DNA from: Semisulcospira habei
Taxonomy: Eukaryota; Mollusca; Gastropoda; Semisulcospiridae
Assembly: GCA_036245525.1 (NCBI GenBank)
Contig: BTPG01000005.1
Location: 120,488,417 to 120,552,416 of the forward strand
Direction of reading: 5' to 3'
DNA length: 64,000 nt
Position 1 is the first letter of the stretch; each line of letters starts with the position of its first letter. Positions 54,739 through 64,000 of the stretch are shown one piece after another. The translations under genes were made by a program, and so were the position numbers. The notes under the pieces were generated by a model, which was given only the letters and a program-made list of their open reading frames with translations, was not told where the DNA came from and did no database searches.

Positions 54739-56053
54739 AGGGGGGGGGGGGGGGGGGGGGGGGGGAAGGGGGGGAAGGAGTAAGGAGGAAGGGGAAAAAA
54801 AAAAAAAAAAAAAAGGGAGGGGGGGGGGGGCGGAAGACAACCAGCCAGAGCCACCAACCCCACCCAACGTGCACCCACCAGCCCACAGAAAAACACACAG
54901 GCACGCAACAAGACAACCACATACATCCCCAAGGGATGCACACGATCGCCCCGCCCCAAAACCGCGTATCAAACCGTGAGCCGGAGACCCGGTGCCCGAC
55001 AGGGAAGGGCAAGGGATCCAACTAAACGTTCGGCCAGCGCTGAGAAAGTCCCCAAGGGAAATGTACATATCAACCAGCGCCAACATCACCTAACTGATTA
55101 GTGAGTAGTAAATCAGTGAGGTAAAGTAGCAGACACAAGCAAGGTAAACAATGTTAATCTTTCATATTCATCCCGAGTGGCGCCACAGTGCCCAGTTTAT
55201 TAATCAGAAAATTTTCACGGTCTTTCCTGGACCAGACATTACTGGCTTGCATAAGCCAGAGGCCTTTAACTCGAATGTCTGAGACGGAGTGGTCGGCCTG
55301 ATTGAAATGTCGTCCGACCGGTCTGTTGTATTGGTACTTGACAGACTGAAGATGTTCTTTGAAACGGTCGTTGATGGTTCTTTCCGTCTCTCCAACATAG
55401 AGTTGGCCGCATTTAACAACTCTATGTTGGAGAGACGGAAAGAACCATCAACGACCGTTTCAAAGAACATCTTCAGTCTGTCAAGTACCAATACAACAGA
55501 CCGGTCGGACGACATTTCAATCAGGCCGACCACTCCGTCTCAGACATTCGAGTTAAAGGCCTCTGGCTTATGCAAGCCAGTAATGTCTGGGCCAGGAAAG
55601 ACCGTGAAAAATTTCTGATTAATAAACTGGGCACTGTGGCGCCACTCGGGATGAATATGAAAGATTAACATTGTTTACCTTGCTTGTGTCTGCTACTTTA
55701 CCTCACTGATTTACTACTCACTAATCAGTTAGGTGATGTTGGCGCTGGTTGATATGTACATTTCCCTTGGGGACTTTCTCAGCGCTGGCCGAACGTTTAG
55801 TTGGATCCCTTGCCCTTCCCTGTCGGGCACCGGGTCTCCGGCTCACGGTTTGATACGCGGTTTTGGGGCGGGGCGATCGTGTGCATCCCTTGGGGATGTA
55901 TGTGGTTGTCTTGTTGCGTGCCTGTGTGTTTTTCTGTGGGCTGGTGGGTGCCCGTTGGGTGGGGTTGGTGGCTCTGGCTGGTTGTCTTCCGCCCCCCCCC
56001 CACCCCCCTCCCTTTTTTTTTTTTTTCCCTTCCTCCTTACTCCTTCCCCCCCT

Positions 56054-56096
<43 letters not shown>

Positions 56097-56457
56097 CCCC
56101 CATCTCTCTCTCTCTCTCTCTCTCTCTCCCCCCCTTATTTTTTGAGTTACCCTTGAAGACGGTTTCACAACTACCTACTCTCCACTTATACCAATATTCT
56201 CTTACTGAATTTGATTCTTTGCTTTGTTTTCATGACTTATTACTTGTTGTGTACCGTGCTAAATGCTGGGGTTTTTTTCCCGGGGTCCTCCCGTTTTTCC
56301 CCGAGGTAGTCCTCAACTTGAAGGTGATATAAAGTTTGCCTTCGGATTGGTGTTTAGCAGGCCTTGTGTATTAGACACTCAGCTTACTTCGTGCCCAAGG
56401 GTACTCCCCATTCGTTCTCTCTCTCTTTCTCTCTCTCCGTCTCGCTCTCTCTCTCTT

Positions 56458-56514
<57 letters not shown>

Positions 56515-56915
56515 GGCCTCATCTACACGCCTTTTCTTTCGCTCGCTCCTGCACGTGCTTGCACACACTCTTGTCTCTCGTGTTCAGGTTCTTTCCGAGT
56601 CTCTCTCTTACGCGATTTTTCGTTGACGTCATTTTTACTTTTTCCGCACTTTTGTTCTTCCTTTTCTTTTATTTAACGTCACCTCCTTCAGTTGCCACAT
56701 TCCTTCTGCCATTGAAGATAAGTAGCGGCTAATCTCTATGTTTGTTTGTTTGTCTATTTTGACAAAGGGTATTTACCCGAAATATTAATAAATTGTGTTG
56801 TACCCATCTTTTCTAAGCGTGTTTCTTTCTCCGTTGGGTACTTCTTTGCATATTACACGCTTGGCAGTCACCTTTTTGGTCTGGATTTATTATTTTGTGT
56901 AAGTAATTTTTTAAA

Positions 56916-56964
<49 letters not shown>

Positions 56965-59900
56965 TTAAAAAATATTATTGTTGCATGAAATAATGTGTGT
57001 AAATATAATTCTTTATTATTATTATTATTTAACCTATTTTATGTTGTAGATGTTAGCAACGGCAAGTTTGTAAAATGACGATTTGTTTCTGTCAAAACCT
57101 TTTACCATTGATAAATAAAGTTTCATCATCATCCTGCAACAGGTGCATAGTCGTTAGATGATGCCTCCAAAATTTGGGAAATATGTGCGCCGGGCTGAAT
57201 GAGTTAACAACAAACAAAATATGTCACTGTCCCTAGATTTGTGTGTTATCCTTCACTGGCTCCCCATCCCCCAAAGCATCCAATACAAGATTCTGTCTCT
57301 CTGCTACAAATCCCTGAACAACTATGCTCCTACCTATCTCTCCAACTTACTTCACCCCTACACTCCTTCCCGCTCCCTCCGCTCCGCCTCCGACCCTCTC
57401 CGCCTCCTCATCCCCTGCACCAAACTCAGCACTTTCGGGCCCCGCTCCTTCTCCGTCTACGGTCCATCCACCTGGAACACCCTCCCACTCTCTCTCCATC
57501 AGAAACACTCTCTCTCCTCCTTCCAGTCCGCCCTCAAAACTCACCTCTTTCAACAGTTCTAGCACTATATCACTACACTCCCCACCCCAAGCTGACCGTC
57601 GTAATGTATTTTCACTATTTGTGGTACGTGAGTCATTGTCTAAAGCGTGCGCATGCATGTGCGAGTTGTGAGTGCGCGCTTAGAGTTATAATTATTATAA
57701 GATAAGCACATTATAAATACCGTAATTATTATTATTTATTTATCAAAGAATATTTACAGGCAAAGTTTGAACTAAGCCATGATACACGATTTTTTACGAA
57801 AATTGTCAAGCGGGGAAAGCAGAACATCTAAAAATAGTCCCTCATGGCTGAGGAAACTGCTCGGGATAAACCCATGGCTGTGGATAGAATTCCATCAGGT
57901 CAAAGTTTACCTAATTATAAACTGTTTATTTTTTCATGTGATAACGTTCATTGTTATTGTGATTATATTTCACACGTTCACTGTAAATTACTTTATAGAC
58001 AAGTCATGTGTTTGTTATTAAATGCTGTGCATTGACTTTCAGGGTCATAAAAATTATGAAAGGTCAACTTCCTCCGTTGTCATTTGTCGTTGAGTAAGCT
58101 AAGAAATGGCATGGTTATTTCAAAGCGAACAAAGTAGGCTAATTGAGCCTGTGCTTACTGCCCATCAATACACGTATTTACATGTGTGTTCTTAATCTGG
58201 AGGAGGTCATTCAGTGTTTAGTAAAGGGATGTGTGTGCCGAAACGTGGGGTGGGTGGAGGTGTCAGGTGGGGGTTTGGGCTGGTGACAAAGATATCGCGG
58301 TTCACTGGCGTCCGCAGTCTGTCCCTTTTGAGGGGGAGGTGGGGGGGATCCAATGTATATGACTATATCCGGGATCGCAATATAACGAAGCACAATGTAT
58401 TGAGTCAGAGCTGTTTTAAAGTTTCCATTTAGCAGATCAATCTATGTCTAGTAATTTAGTAGTATGTGTTTCTGATTTGATTGCATGTTTTCAGGCACCA
58501 GCAAAAGAGGTCCCCAAAACCCTAGAGAACATGCGAGTGTTTGACGAGACCATGGTCAACCCGGCAGATGAAGAGGTAGTGTATGCTTAGATCTTACTTT
58601 AACTTTCATTACAGTTTAAATATGCTACTAATGTCATGAAAACATACAGATTTTTTTCCTTTGTGCAAATTTATGTACGAAGTCATAAGTGAGATTTAAA
58701 GTGTGTGTGTGTGTGTGTGAGAGAGAATACAAAAATAAATTGTTAAGCAAGTGGTTAACCCATTTAGCCCCAATGGCCTACAGCAGGAAATGGATTGGCC
58801 ATGATAATTCAAGGGTAATGCCAGATTATATTGGCGCCTGATGGCGCCAAGCTAATTTGGCACTACCCTTGAATTATCATGGTCGATCTATCTCTTGCAG
58901 CTGGTACAGTCGTTAGATCACACCTTCAAAATTTAGGAAATGTGGCTGTGGGGTTAAATGGATTAAACTCATTAAACCTTAAGGTCGATATATCCAAGAT
59001 GTTCTCTGAGGACTGTCACACAGTATGGGCTCAAAATTATCCATGTTAGTTTATGGGTGGTGCCCGAATAGTTTGGCACCTGGAGGGGACATATTATTCT
59101 AGCAGCCCATGTGAACTATCTTGTTTAGCCCATGTCTGTATATTGTGTGTCAGGGCTCAACTGTTTTTGATAATAATGTAGGGTTATTTTCTCCACTTTG
59201 GTCCAGGTAATGGCTGATGAGGATGGGGATGAATTTGCATCATACTTCAGTGGAGGGCGCATTCCGAAGATTCTTATCACAACAACAGACAGACCCAGCA
59301 GTGTAGGTAGACAGATTACTGTATCATGCCCTTTTCAACATTACAGTACTTTATAATGTGATTTTAACTGTGATGTTGATATAAAGCTTATTTAGGTGTA
59401 AGTTTACTAAAGTTTGATGTATCTATATGGCATGAGCTGTGGTAAAGAAGCCACTTGTCTATTCCTTGGTGGCTGTACAATGTAGCCACTCTGACTGCAT
59501 TGTTCACAAATTTTGACAGACAGAAATATAAAAATCCATAAATGAAAAATCTTACATGAAAAATTCGAAATTTTTAACAATCAAATCCCTTCTTGCAGTA
59601 ATAGCAAACATAAAAATTGTACAAATAGATTACATGAGAAATCACGTTAAAGCATGGAAAAAGAAAAAAAAAAAAAAAAAATTTCAGCACCACTGATGTG
59701 TATATATATGATTCTAATAAGCAACAGTAAAGTCAATGGATTTGATTTTTATCAAAACATAGATGTTGCATTTGAAAGTTTAAATAGTAGAATCATTGCT
59801 CGACAGCAAATGCCTACTAAGTCTAATTTTTTGTTTTGCAGAGAACCAACAAGTTTTGCAAAGAGCTGAACAAAATAATCCCAAATTCCACAATCAAGTA

Positions 59901-60631
59901 TCGCAGAGGCCTTGATTTAAAAAAGATAATTCCCCAGGCAATGTCAAGGGACTTCACAGACTTGATTGTGGTTAACGAGGACAGGAAGGAACCAAGTATC
60001 CTTGTTTTTGGTTTTTTTTGGCTGTTAACCTATATCATACTGAGGCTAAAATCTTCAAATTTATACACTGCCATATGCAAGCTACATTACAGAACTTACA
60101 GATAAGGATATAGACCAATGGCTTTAGTTCAAGGGTGGTGCCAGAATAGCTTGGCACCTAGAGGCGCCAAGGTATTCTGGCACTACCCTTGAACTATTTT
60201 AGTCAAATTTATTTCACACACTGGTGTATTCCGAATGATAAGGGTTCAGACATTCAGCCCCTGACACACTATAACAGGATATGGATCAATCATGATAGTT
60301 CAAGAGTCGTCATCAGAAAAGCTTGGCGCCAAACTAGCCTGAACAATCATGGGTGATCGGTCTCCGTATGTGTATACTGTGAATATGTCTTCTTAAGCGT
60401 AGACTGGTAATCTTCAAGCAGTAGACATCTGTCTTTTTTTCTTGTGTTTGCTTGCTTTATTGCCAGAGAGGTTTGCTGCTGAGCATCCTTAGCCAGCAAG
60501 GGGTTAAATTCTGCTGAACAGAAGTATTGTTTCCTTAATTAGTACAAGATGGTGTGGTGCTCAGCCATCTTCCTGATGGTCCCACAGCACATTTCAAAGT
60601 GTCCAACGTTTGCCTTACGACAGACATCAAG
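45742..60631 (+). CDS. RPF1: Ribosome production factor 1, 5' part (6 coding exons, partial)
   Basis: RPF1 is a Brix-domain nucleolar protein needed for 60S subunit (27S/25S-28S rRNA) maturation. Coding exons: 45742-45849, 47385-47441, 58495-58575, 59207-59302, 59842-59995 and 60549-60631, all with GT-AG borders and consistent phases. Exon 1 and 2 are Lys-rich ([36 protein letters not shown]). Exon 3 has [18 protein letters not shown], exon 4 [10 protein letters not shown] and [11 protein letters not shown] (start of the Brix domain), exon 5 [20 protein letters not shown], exon 6 [17 protein letters not shown]. These match human RPF1 in order. The remaining Brix domain is not seen before 64000 and must lie to the right. 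Introns 1 and 2 are swollen by transposons. Confidence 0.94.
45939..47200 (+). mobile_element. 5'-truncated LINE (reverse transcriptase part) in RPF1 intron 1
   Basis: Flanked by the 9-bp direct repeat ATATTTCTC (45930-45938 and 47201-47209) and ending in a (GAT)n tail. One open frame to 47186 contains RT motifs: [57 protein letters not shown] (FADD catalytic box) and [12 protein letters not shown]. After the RT come [24 protein letters not shown] and [18 protein letters not shown]. This is a common marine-invertebrate LINE. The endonuclease is missing. No stop interrupts most of the RT, so the insertion is fairly recent. Confidence 0.9.
47965..49197 (-). mobile_element. 5'-truncated RTE-type LINE in RPF1 intron 2
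   Basis: Flanked by the 13-bp direct repeat TCTGCTTCTCAGT (47952-47964 and 49198-49210), with a (AAGT)n tail at the left (minus-strand 3') end. Minus-strand frames 49108-48806 and 48748-47975 encode [78 protein letters not shown] and [15 protein letters not shown] frameshift lies near 48750-48806, next to the FADD region. Oriented against RPF1. Confidence 0.9.
49211..50623. other. RPF1 intron 2 sequence, no gene recognised
   Basis: Holds the perfect palindrome at 49647-49721. Minus-strand ORFs at 49931-50251 and 50122-50418 are Cys-rich, overlap in different frames and match nothing I know; I do not call them genes. Confidence 0.4.
49647..49721. repeat. Perfect 75-bp palindrome (37-bp arms)
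   Basis: Arm AAGATGAGACAATTTGCTAA... through GTTTAA at 49683, a single centre base C at 49684, and the exact complement to 49721. Not seen elsewhere in the window. Confidence 0.9.
50766..57131 (+). mobile_element. Near full-length decayed LINE (Jockey/CR1-like group)
   Basis: Endonuclease remnants at 51051-52078 ([51 protein letters not shown] region). RT remnants at 52209-53485 ([69 protein letters not shown]), and the C-terminal part at 53507-53890. Frames shift several times, with a stop near 52630, so it is a pseudo-element. The 3' UTR continues after the Penelope-like insertion and ends with AATAAAGTTTCATCATCATC at about 57131. Any target duplication is short (TCCT). Confidence 0.8.
54018..56887. 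mobile_element. Penelope-like element 3' ends as a 2.9-kb foldback
   Basis: Two arms (54018-55404 and 55418-56887) are inverted copies around a 13-bp spacer. A 15-bp direct repeat TATTATTTTGTGTAA (54003-54017 and 56888-56902) flanks the whole, so it inserted as one unit. Each arm encodes the end of a GIY-YIG endonuclease: plus strand 55420-55668, minus strand about 55415-55154, with [39 protein letters not shown] and a stop after GMNMKD; the minus copy also keeps KCGQ. Outward from these lie poly-G/C and (CT)n tracts, then GGGTATTTACCCGAAAT. A 15-bp target duplication and inverted arrangement fit Penelope-like elements. No reverse transcriptase is present. Confidence 0.85.
57221..57562 (+). 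mobile_element. LINE fragment, C-terminal end of reverse transcriptase
   Basis: A 113-codon frame with [66 protein letters not shown] and SALKTHLF, the conserved end of L2/CR1-type LINE proteins. Very C-rich codon use. Nothing of the upstream RT is attached. Confidence 0.75.
57563..58494. other. End of RPF1 intron 2, no gene seen
   Basis: AT-rich with ATT repeats near 57680-57740. Short ORFs lack similarity. The last 30 bp before 58495 form a normal pyrimidine-rich acceptor for RPF1 exon 3. Confidence 0.4.
58755..58966. mobile_element. Complete hairpin MITE with TTAA ends, 212 bp
   Basis: Runs from TTAACCCATTTAGCCC to GGGGTTAAATGGATTAA, inverted ends with TTAA on both sides. The centre is a long hairpin (about 58798-58884) with arms ATGATAATTCAAGGGTAATG and GGCGCC on both sides of the turn. 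It is in RPF1 intron 3 and is the reference copy for the family. Confidence 0.8.
60127..60198. repeat. Hairpin repeat (GGTGCCAGAATAG family)
   Basis: In RPF1 intron 5. Arms AGTTCAAGGGTGGTGCCAGA and its near-complement. A decayed sister at 60290-60350 (CATGATAGTTCAAGAG...CTTGGCGCC) follows. Confidence 0.7.
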
Positions 60632-61026
60632 GTGAGGTCTCAGTTTGGTTATTGTTTACTGTTATATTTGTGGTTGTGTTATTCTTTTTAGGGCATGCAT
60701 GTGTTAATCATATGAAAAGATTCAGTGTTCAGTTGAGTTATTGTAGATAAGAATCTTGTACCTTTTTAGTATGATTCGTTTTCTTTCGCATGGAGAATTC
60801 CGATTGATTTTTGTTGTGTAGCTAGAATGTTGCATATTTTCGCTACATTGGTGCTGAAGGATGACCTCATTTAACCTGGAATGTTCTGGAAATGGTGCGT
60901 TTTTTTCTAGTGACCGCAAATATGACGTCAATGTTTTGTAGTACACATGTTCGCTACATTTCGCAACATTTACGGAATGCACCTAGATATTAGTGGAAGA
61001 TTGTAGACTGATCTAGAGTGTTCTTT

Positions 61027-62162
61027 GTTTCCTCAAAATACATTACCGATGACATTACTATTAGGAATGCCTCTTAGCTAGCACAATTTCAGCCAAAAAT
61101 TGGTTGTGTACCTATATGGCAGGGGAGGTAACCTAGGGGCGCCGTAACCTAGTGAGTACCCCGAGTAGCCTTCCATCCCCATCCGGTCATGCCTAGCGGA
61201 GTCCCACCAGTCTGTTCTCGGTTGTGTACCTACTCTACTGCGTCTTGGCTGTGTACAGTGTGACCGGTCGTCTTGTGTCCTTGGACTTGCTTACCGTGTG
61301 CACTGTGCTAGCCTTGGATTACTGTGTTTACTGTGCTAGATTGGTTCTTCGTGTGGGGGCTTCCGCTGGACTTTTGGGTTGCTTGGGCCCTAAGACTTGC
61401 TTTCTACTAGCCCTCGCCACAGCCTTTAGGGTCAGCGAACTGCACTCGCTCTCTACACGCCCCTCCTGCTTGCAGTTCAGAACAAATGGCTCCGAGCACC
61501 TACTGACCGATCTGGCCTTCCTGGCCAAGAACCGTTCGCCGTTGGCCGCCCCACAGGTGATCACCTTTCGGCCATTACGGGAGCCAAGCCTGGCATGAGA
61601 GACCAGCAAGCAGGACCCAGTGAGAGCCTTACAAGTGTACCTGCACCGGACCAAGCTGCTACGCAGGGGACGCTCCCATCTCTTTCTCCCTGTCCCCAGG
61701 TAGGACTGACATCTCGGCCCAGACGATATCTTCCTGACTCCGATGGGTTATACGCTTCGCCTACCAGAACCTCTCCCCTGAGCTGCAAGCGAATGATCAT
61801 CATGGCGCACGAGGTTAGAGCCATGGCCGCAAGCCTCGCCTTCGACCGCAACTGTGCCATCAAAGACATTGTGGCGGCTGTGGGCTGGCGAGCAGAGTCG
61901 ACCTTCGCCCAGTTCTACCTGAGGGACCTCTCCGGCCAGCGGGAGAACGAACGCTGGTGGGAGACATCGCCGCAGCGCAACACTCCCTCCCGGCACCCTA
62001 GGTGCAGTAGGTAGCTCTTAGCTGAAATTGTCGGGAGGTTGCTCCAGGGAGGGCAGGTCTCGTTGGCAGTATTCAGGGGTTAGGGGTGTTTTATGCGGCA
62101 CCCACCTCCTATTCGCTATTCTTTCTAATAGTAATGTCATCGGTAACGTATTTTGAGGAAAC
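61027..62162 (+). mobile_element. Tyrosine-recombinase element with inverted ends (DIRS-like), decayed
   Basis: Ends GTTTCCTCAAAATACATTAC (left) and the matching inverse GTATTTTGAGGAAAC (right, to 62162). Plus-strand frames encode a tyrosine recombinase in pieces: LALATAFRVSELHSLST (61410-61460), LTDLAFLAKNRSP, then in another frame RALQVYLHRTKLLRRGRSHL (about 61620-61680), then RMIIMAHEVRAMAASLAF and AVGWRAESTFAQFYLRDLSG (61790-61935). The HEVR box and FYLRDLS fit the catalytic His/Arg and Tyr regions. At least one frameshift makes it inactive. No reverse transcriptase is present, so it is a DIRS-group fragment or a related DNA element. Confidence 0.7.
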
Positions 62163-62170
62163 AAATGAGT

Positions 62171-62475
62171 TTTTCTCTAAAATGTATTTTTTTGAAAAAT
62201 ACTTACCCATGACATTACTCGAAGGACCTCCCAACTGCCCCGATTGCCGCTAGTCAGCTAAGGGAACAGACTGGCGGGAATCCGCTAGGCATGACCGGAT
62301 GGGGATAGACGGGAGGCTACTCGGGGTACTCACTAGTTATGGCGCCCCTAGGTTACCTCCCCTGCCATATAGGTACACACCCATTTTTGGCTGAAATTGT
62401 GCTAGCTGAGGCATTCCTAATAGTAAAGTCATCGGTAAGTATTTTTTGAAATAATACATATTAGAGAAAAATTCA
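62171..62475. mobile_element. MITE-like element related to the tyrosine-recombinase element
   Basis: About 300 bp with inverted ends TTCTCTAAAATGTATTTTTT and the near-complement at 62430-62475. The inner part (62262-62440) is an inverted copy of the left flank region 61036-61217 of the neighbouring element (GCATGACCGGATGGGGAT, CCATATAGGTACACA, GCTGAAATTGTGCTAGCT). Probably a non-autonomous derivative. Confidence 0.65.
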
Positions 62476-62979
62476 TTTTTAATGAATATTAATGAGTTAG
62501 GTTATATTTTCTTTTCTGATTGGTTCAGTTGTGTAATTTGTCAGATTGTTCTGGAAATCTGTAATAATATAAAAGAGGGTGTTAGTAAATATGTGCATGC
62601 ATTGTATGGGAAAAACAGTGTATCAAAACTGCGGATGCATTGTATAAGACAATGTATCAACATATGGATTCATTTGTGGACGCATTGTTCTGAGAGTGCA
62701 TCGTGAGAATAAAGTACTGTTGGAACTGATACTCCAGTGTGGTCTACAACCTTGTGCCAGGTGTGACGAATTGCAACTGAGTGAAGTTTCTTTACAAGAA
62801 TCCTACTTGAGTGCGTCTGGTGTGATTAAATCATACTAGGACAACGACTACCACGTAACATTTCCATATACCCAGGGTTCATTTTTAGAGCGCGCCCCCT
62901 GCCATTGGCGCATAATTTCCCAAAATGACCCATAACATTTTGAGGTTTCTGTATGCAACGGGCCCTTCTTTTCACATGT

Positions 62980-62980
62980 T

Positions 62981-63014
<34 letters not shown>

Positions 63015-63030
63015 GGGGGGGGGGGGGGAG
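62980..63030. repeat. Poly-G tract
   Basis: About 48 bases nearly all G (one T and one A), potentially quadruplex-forming; ORFs encoding poly-Gly or poly-Pro here are artefacts. Confidence 0.85.
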
Positions 63031-63064
63031 GGCAGCAGAGTATTTTGTTTTTGTCATTTGTTTC

Positions 63065-64000
63065 CTTTTTACAAATCTCTTTGTTTCCTCAAAATCCATA
63101 CCGATGGCATTACTATATGGAAGGTACACTTAGCTTACCGATTTCAGCCTAAGAATCCGTTGTGTATGCCTGCACAACAGGGGAGGTGACTCTAGGGAGT
63201 CGTTACCAAGAAACCCTGAGTAGCCTCCCTTCCCTCCCTATCTAGTCACGTGCGCAGTGGTGTCACGCCAGTCTTACGCTTAGCTTCGTGGTGGTAAGGT
63301 GTACCATACCATTGCTCAGACTTTCGTCTTGGCGTACTCGTGTTTCCCTTGGACTACCTGTGGTTTCCCTTGGTTTGTGTCCTTGCTCTGGCTGCTCCTC
63401 TGTATGGCCGTGTGAGAGATGCGCACCTTGGAAGGAGCAACTCTGGTCTCAGTTGTGGGAGTTCTACCGGCGTGACCATCCATCTGCCTCCCGGGAACCC
63501 CCTAGGCTCTCGGCCTCCCCGCCCGATCAGCGGGCGACGTCAGACATCGTGGGGCTCTCCTCCCGCCGCGCGCTTTTCGCAGCTCCCGTCGTGGCCCCCA
63601 CGACCGTGCCCCACCCCCCACCCCCCCACCCTTGGCTGGAGTTCGTCGCCAGGCTGCAGGGACTCCTCCCGGCGCTCAGGACGTCAGGGCCACCAGCCTA
63701 CGGCCTCACCGAGCCCTCCCACTCGAGTCTCAGATCTCCGTGGATGAGGACTGTTCCTGCCCCCCACCACCTCCCACATGAGTGCGCGGCATTCGATGGC
63801 GGGGGTCCTGCCCAGCGCACACATGAGGCAGTCTCAGATGGAGGACCACTCGTGGTGATGCGCATGCTCTCCATCAGCCTCGGAGTCTCATTCCCCCTGG
63901 TCGCGGGTCCGCTGACGTTTCTGGACCCTCCCTCCCTACCGCGTGCTTGGCACGTGGCGGCAGGGGCTCTGCCCTGCACTCGGCGCAGCTCTCACCAGGC
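63065..64000 (+). mobile_element. Second element of the tyrosine-recombinase family, partial
   Basis: Starts with CTTTGTTTCCTCAAAATCCA, ACCGATGGCATTACTA and CAGGGGAGGTGACTCTAGGG, diverged copies of the left end at 61027-61180. The following sequence is strongly GC-rich with a long open frame (63340-63747) of Pro/Ser/Arg-rich composition, possibly a gag-like region of a larger element. It runs out of the window. Identity of the coding part is not established. Confidence 0.5.

Larger units (their letters stand above)
50624..57207. mobile_element. Hairpin element with TTAA ends, interrupted by a LINE
   Basis: The left part 50624-50765 has TTAACCCATTCAGTCC and a nearly perfect hairpin with arms GATAATTCAAGGGTAATGCC (50669-50756). 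The right part, about 57132-57207, has CAACAGGTGCATAGTCGTTA... ending GAATGAGTTAA. Joined, they align with the uninterrupted copy at 58755-58966. The intervening 6.4 kb is the LINE at 50766-57131. Confidence 0.75.

Noticed and set aside
54495..56332. Long Pro/Gly/Leu/Ser-rich ORFs in the Penelope foldback
   Set aside because: Produced by poly-C, poly-G and (CT)n runs read in several frames on both strands.
1..64000. tRNA, rRNA or other structured RNA genes
   Set aside because: None recognised by eye; a covariance-model scan would be needed to exclude small ones.

Overview
This window is animal nuclear DNA. Three recognisable metazoan genes have GT-AG introns and sit among dense, nested transposable elements. 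SPEF2 (cilia/flagella) plus the repeat types (Polinton, PIF/Harbinger, Penelope-like, RTE, tyrosine-recombinase elements, tetranucleotide-tailed SINEs, poly-G tracts) suggest a marine invertebrate, most likely a lophotrochozoan such as a mollusc. That assignment is inference; nothing here names the species.

Layout. 1-8,411: the 5' part of SPEF2 on the minus strand (seven coding exons, running off the left edge), with introns full of small foldback elements and SINEs. 8,412-11,800: no gene seen; one foldback element and short repeats. About 11,809-38,650: one PIF/Harbinger transposon with a three-exon DDE transposase (+) and a three-exon MADF-domain gene (-). A 20.1-kb Polinton/Maverick (18,121-38,256, 6-bp target duplication, about 0.98-kb terminal inverted repeats) lies inside coding exon 1 of the MADF gene. 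The Polinton carries a packaging ATPase, protein-primed DNA polymerase B, integrase, double-jelly-roll major capsid protein, probable single-jelly-roll minor capsid protein and about ten smaller genes. Its integrase is in turn split by a 3.1-kb insert made of 8.5 near-identical copies of a 366-bp unit, flanked by a 13-bp duplication.

38,660-44,300: repeats, a SINE, a 1.6-kb solo LTR and LINE fragments. 44,312-45,496: intronless QTRT1 (-), head-to-head with RPF1 (+, six coding exons at 45,742-60,631, running off the right edge). RPF1 intron 1 holds a LINE fragment. Intron 2 (11 kb) holds a second LINE, a perfect 75-bp palindrome, and a hairpin element interrupted by a LINE that is itself interrupted by a 2.9-kb Penelope-like foldback. 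61,000-64,000: tyrosine-recombinase elements with inverted ends.

The host genes are unrelated in function (axoneme assembly, tRNA queuosine modification, 60S ribosome biogenesis). The Polinton genes together form a virus-like set for replication, packaging, capsid and integration. This copy looks inactive because the integrase is split and at least two other genes are frameshifted. The strongest candidate for something undescribed is the 366-bp array: each unit holds a TATA-like box, an 87-codon hydrophobic ORF and a consensus 5' splice site.
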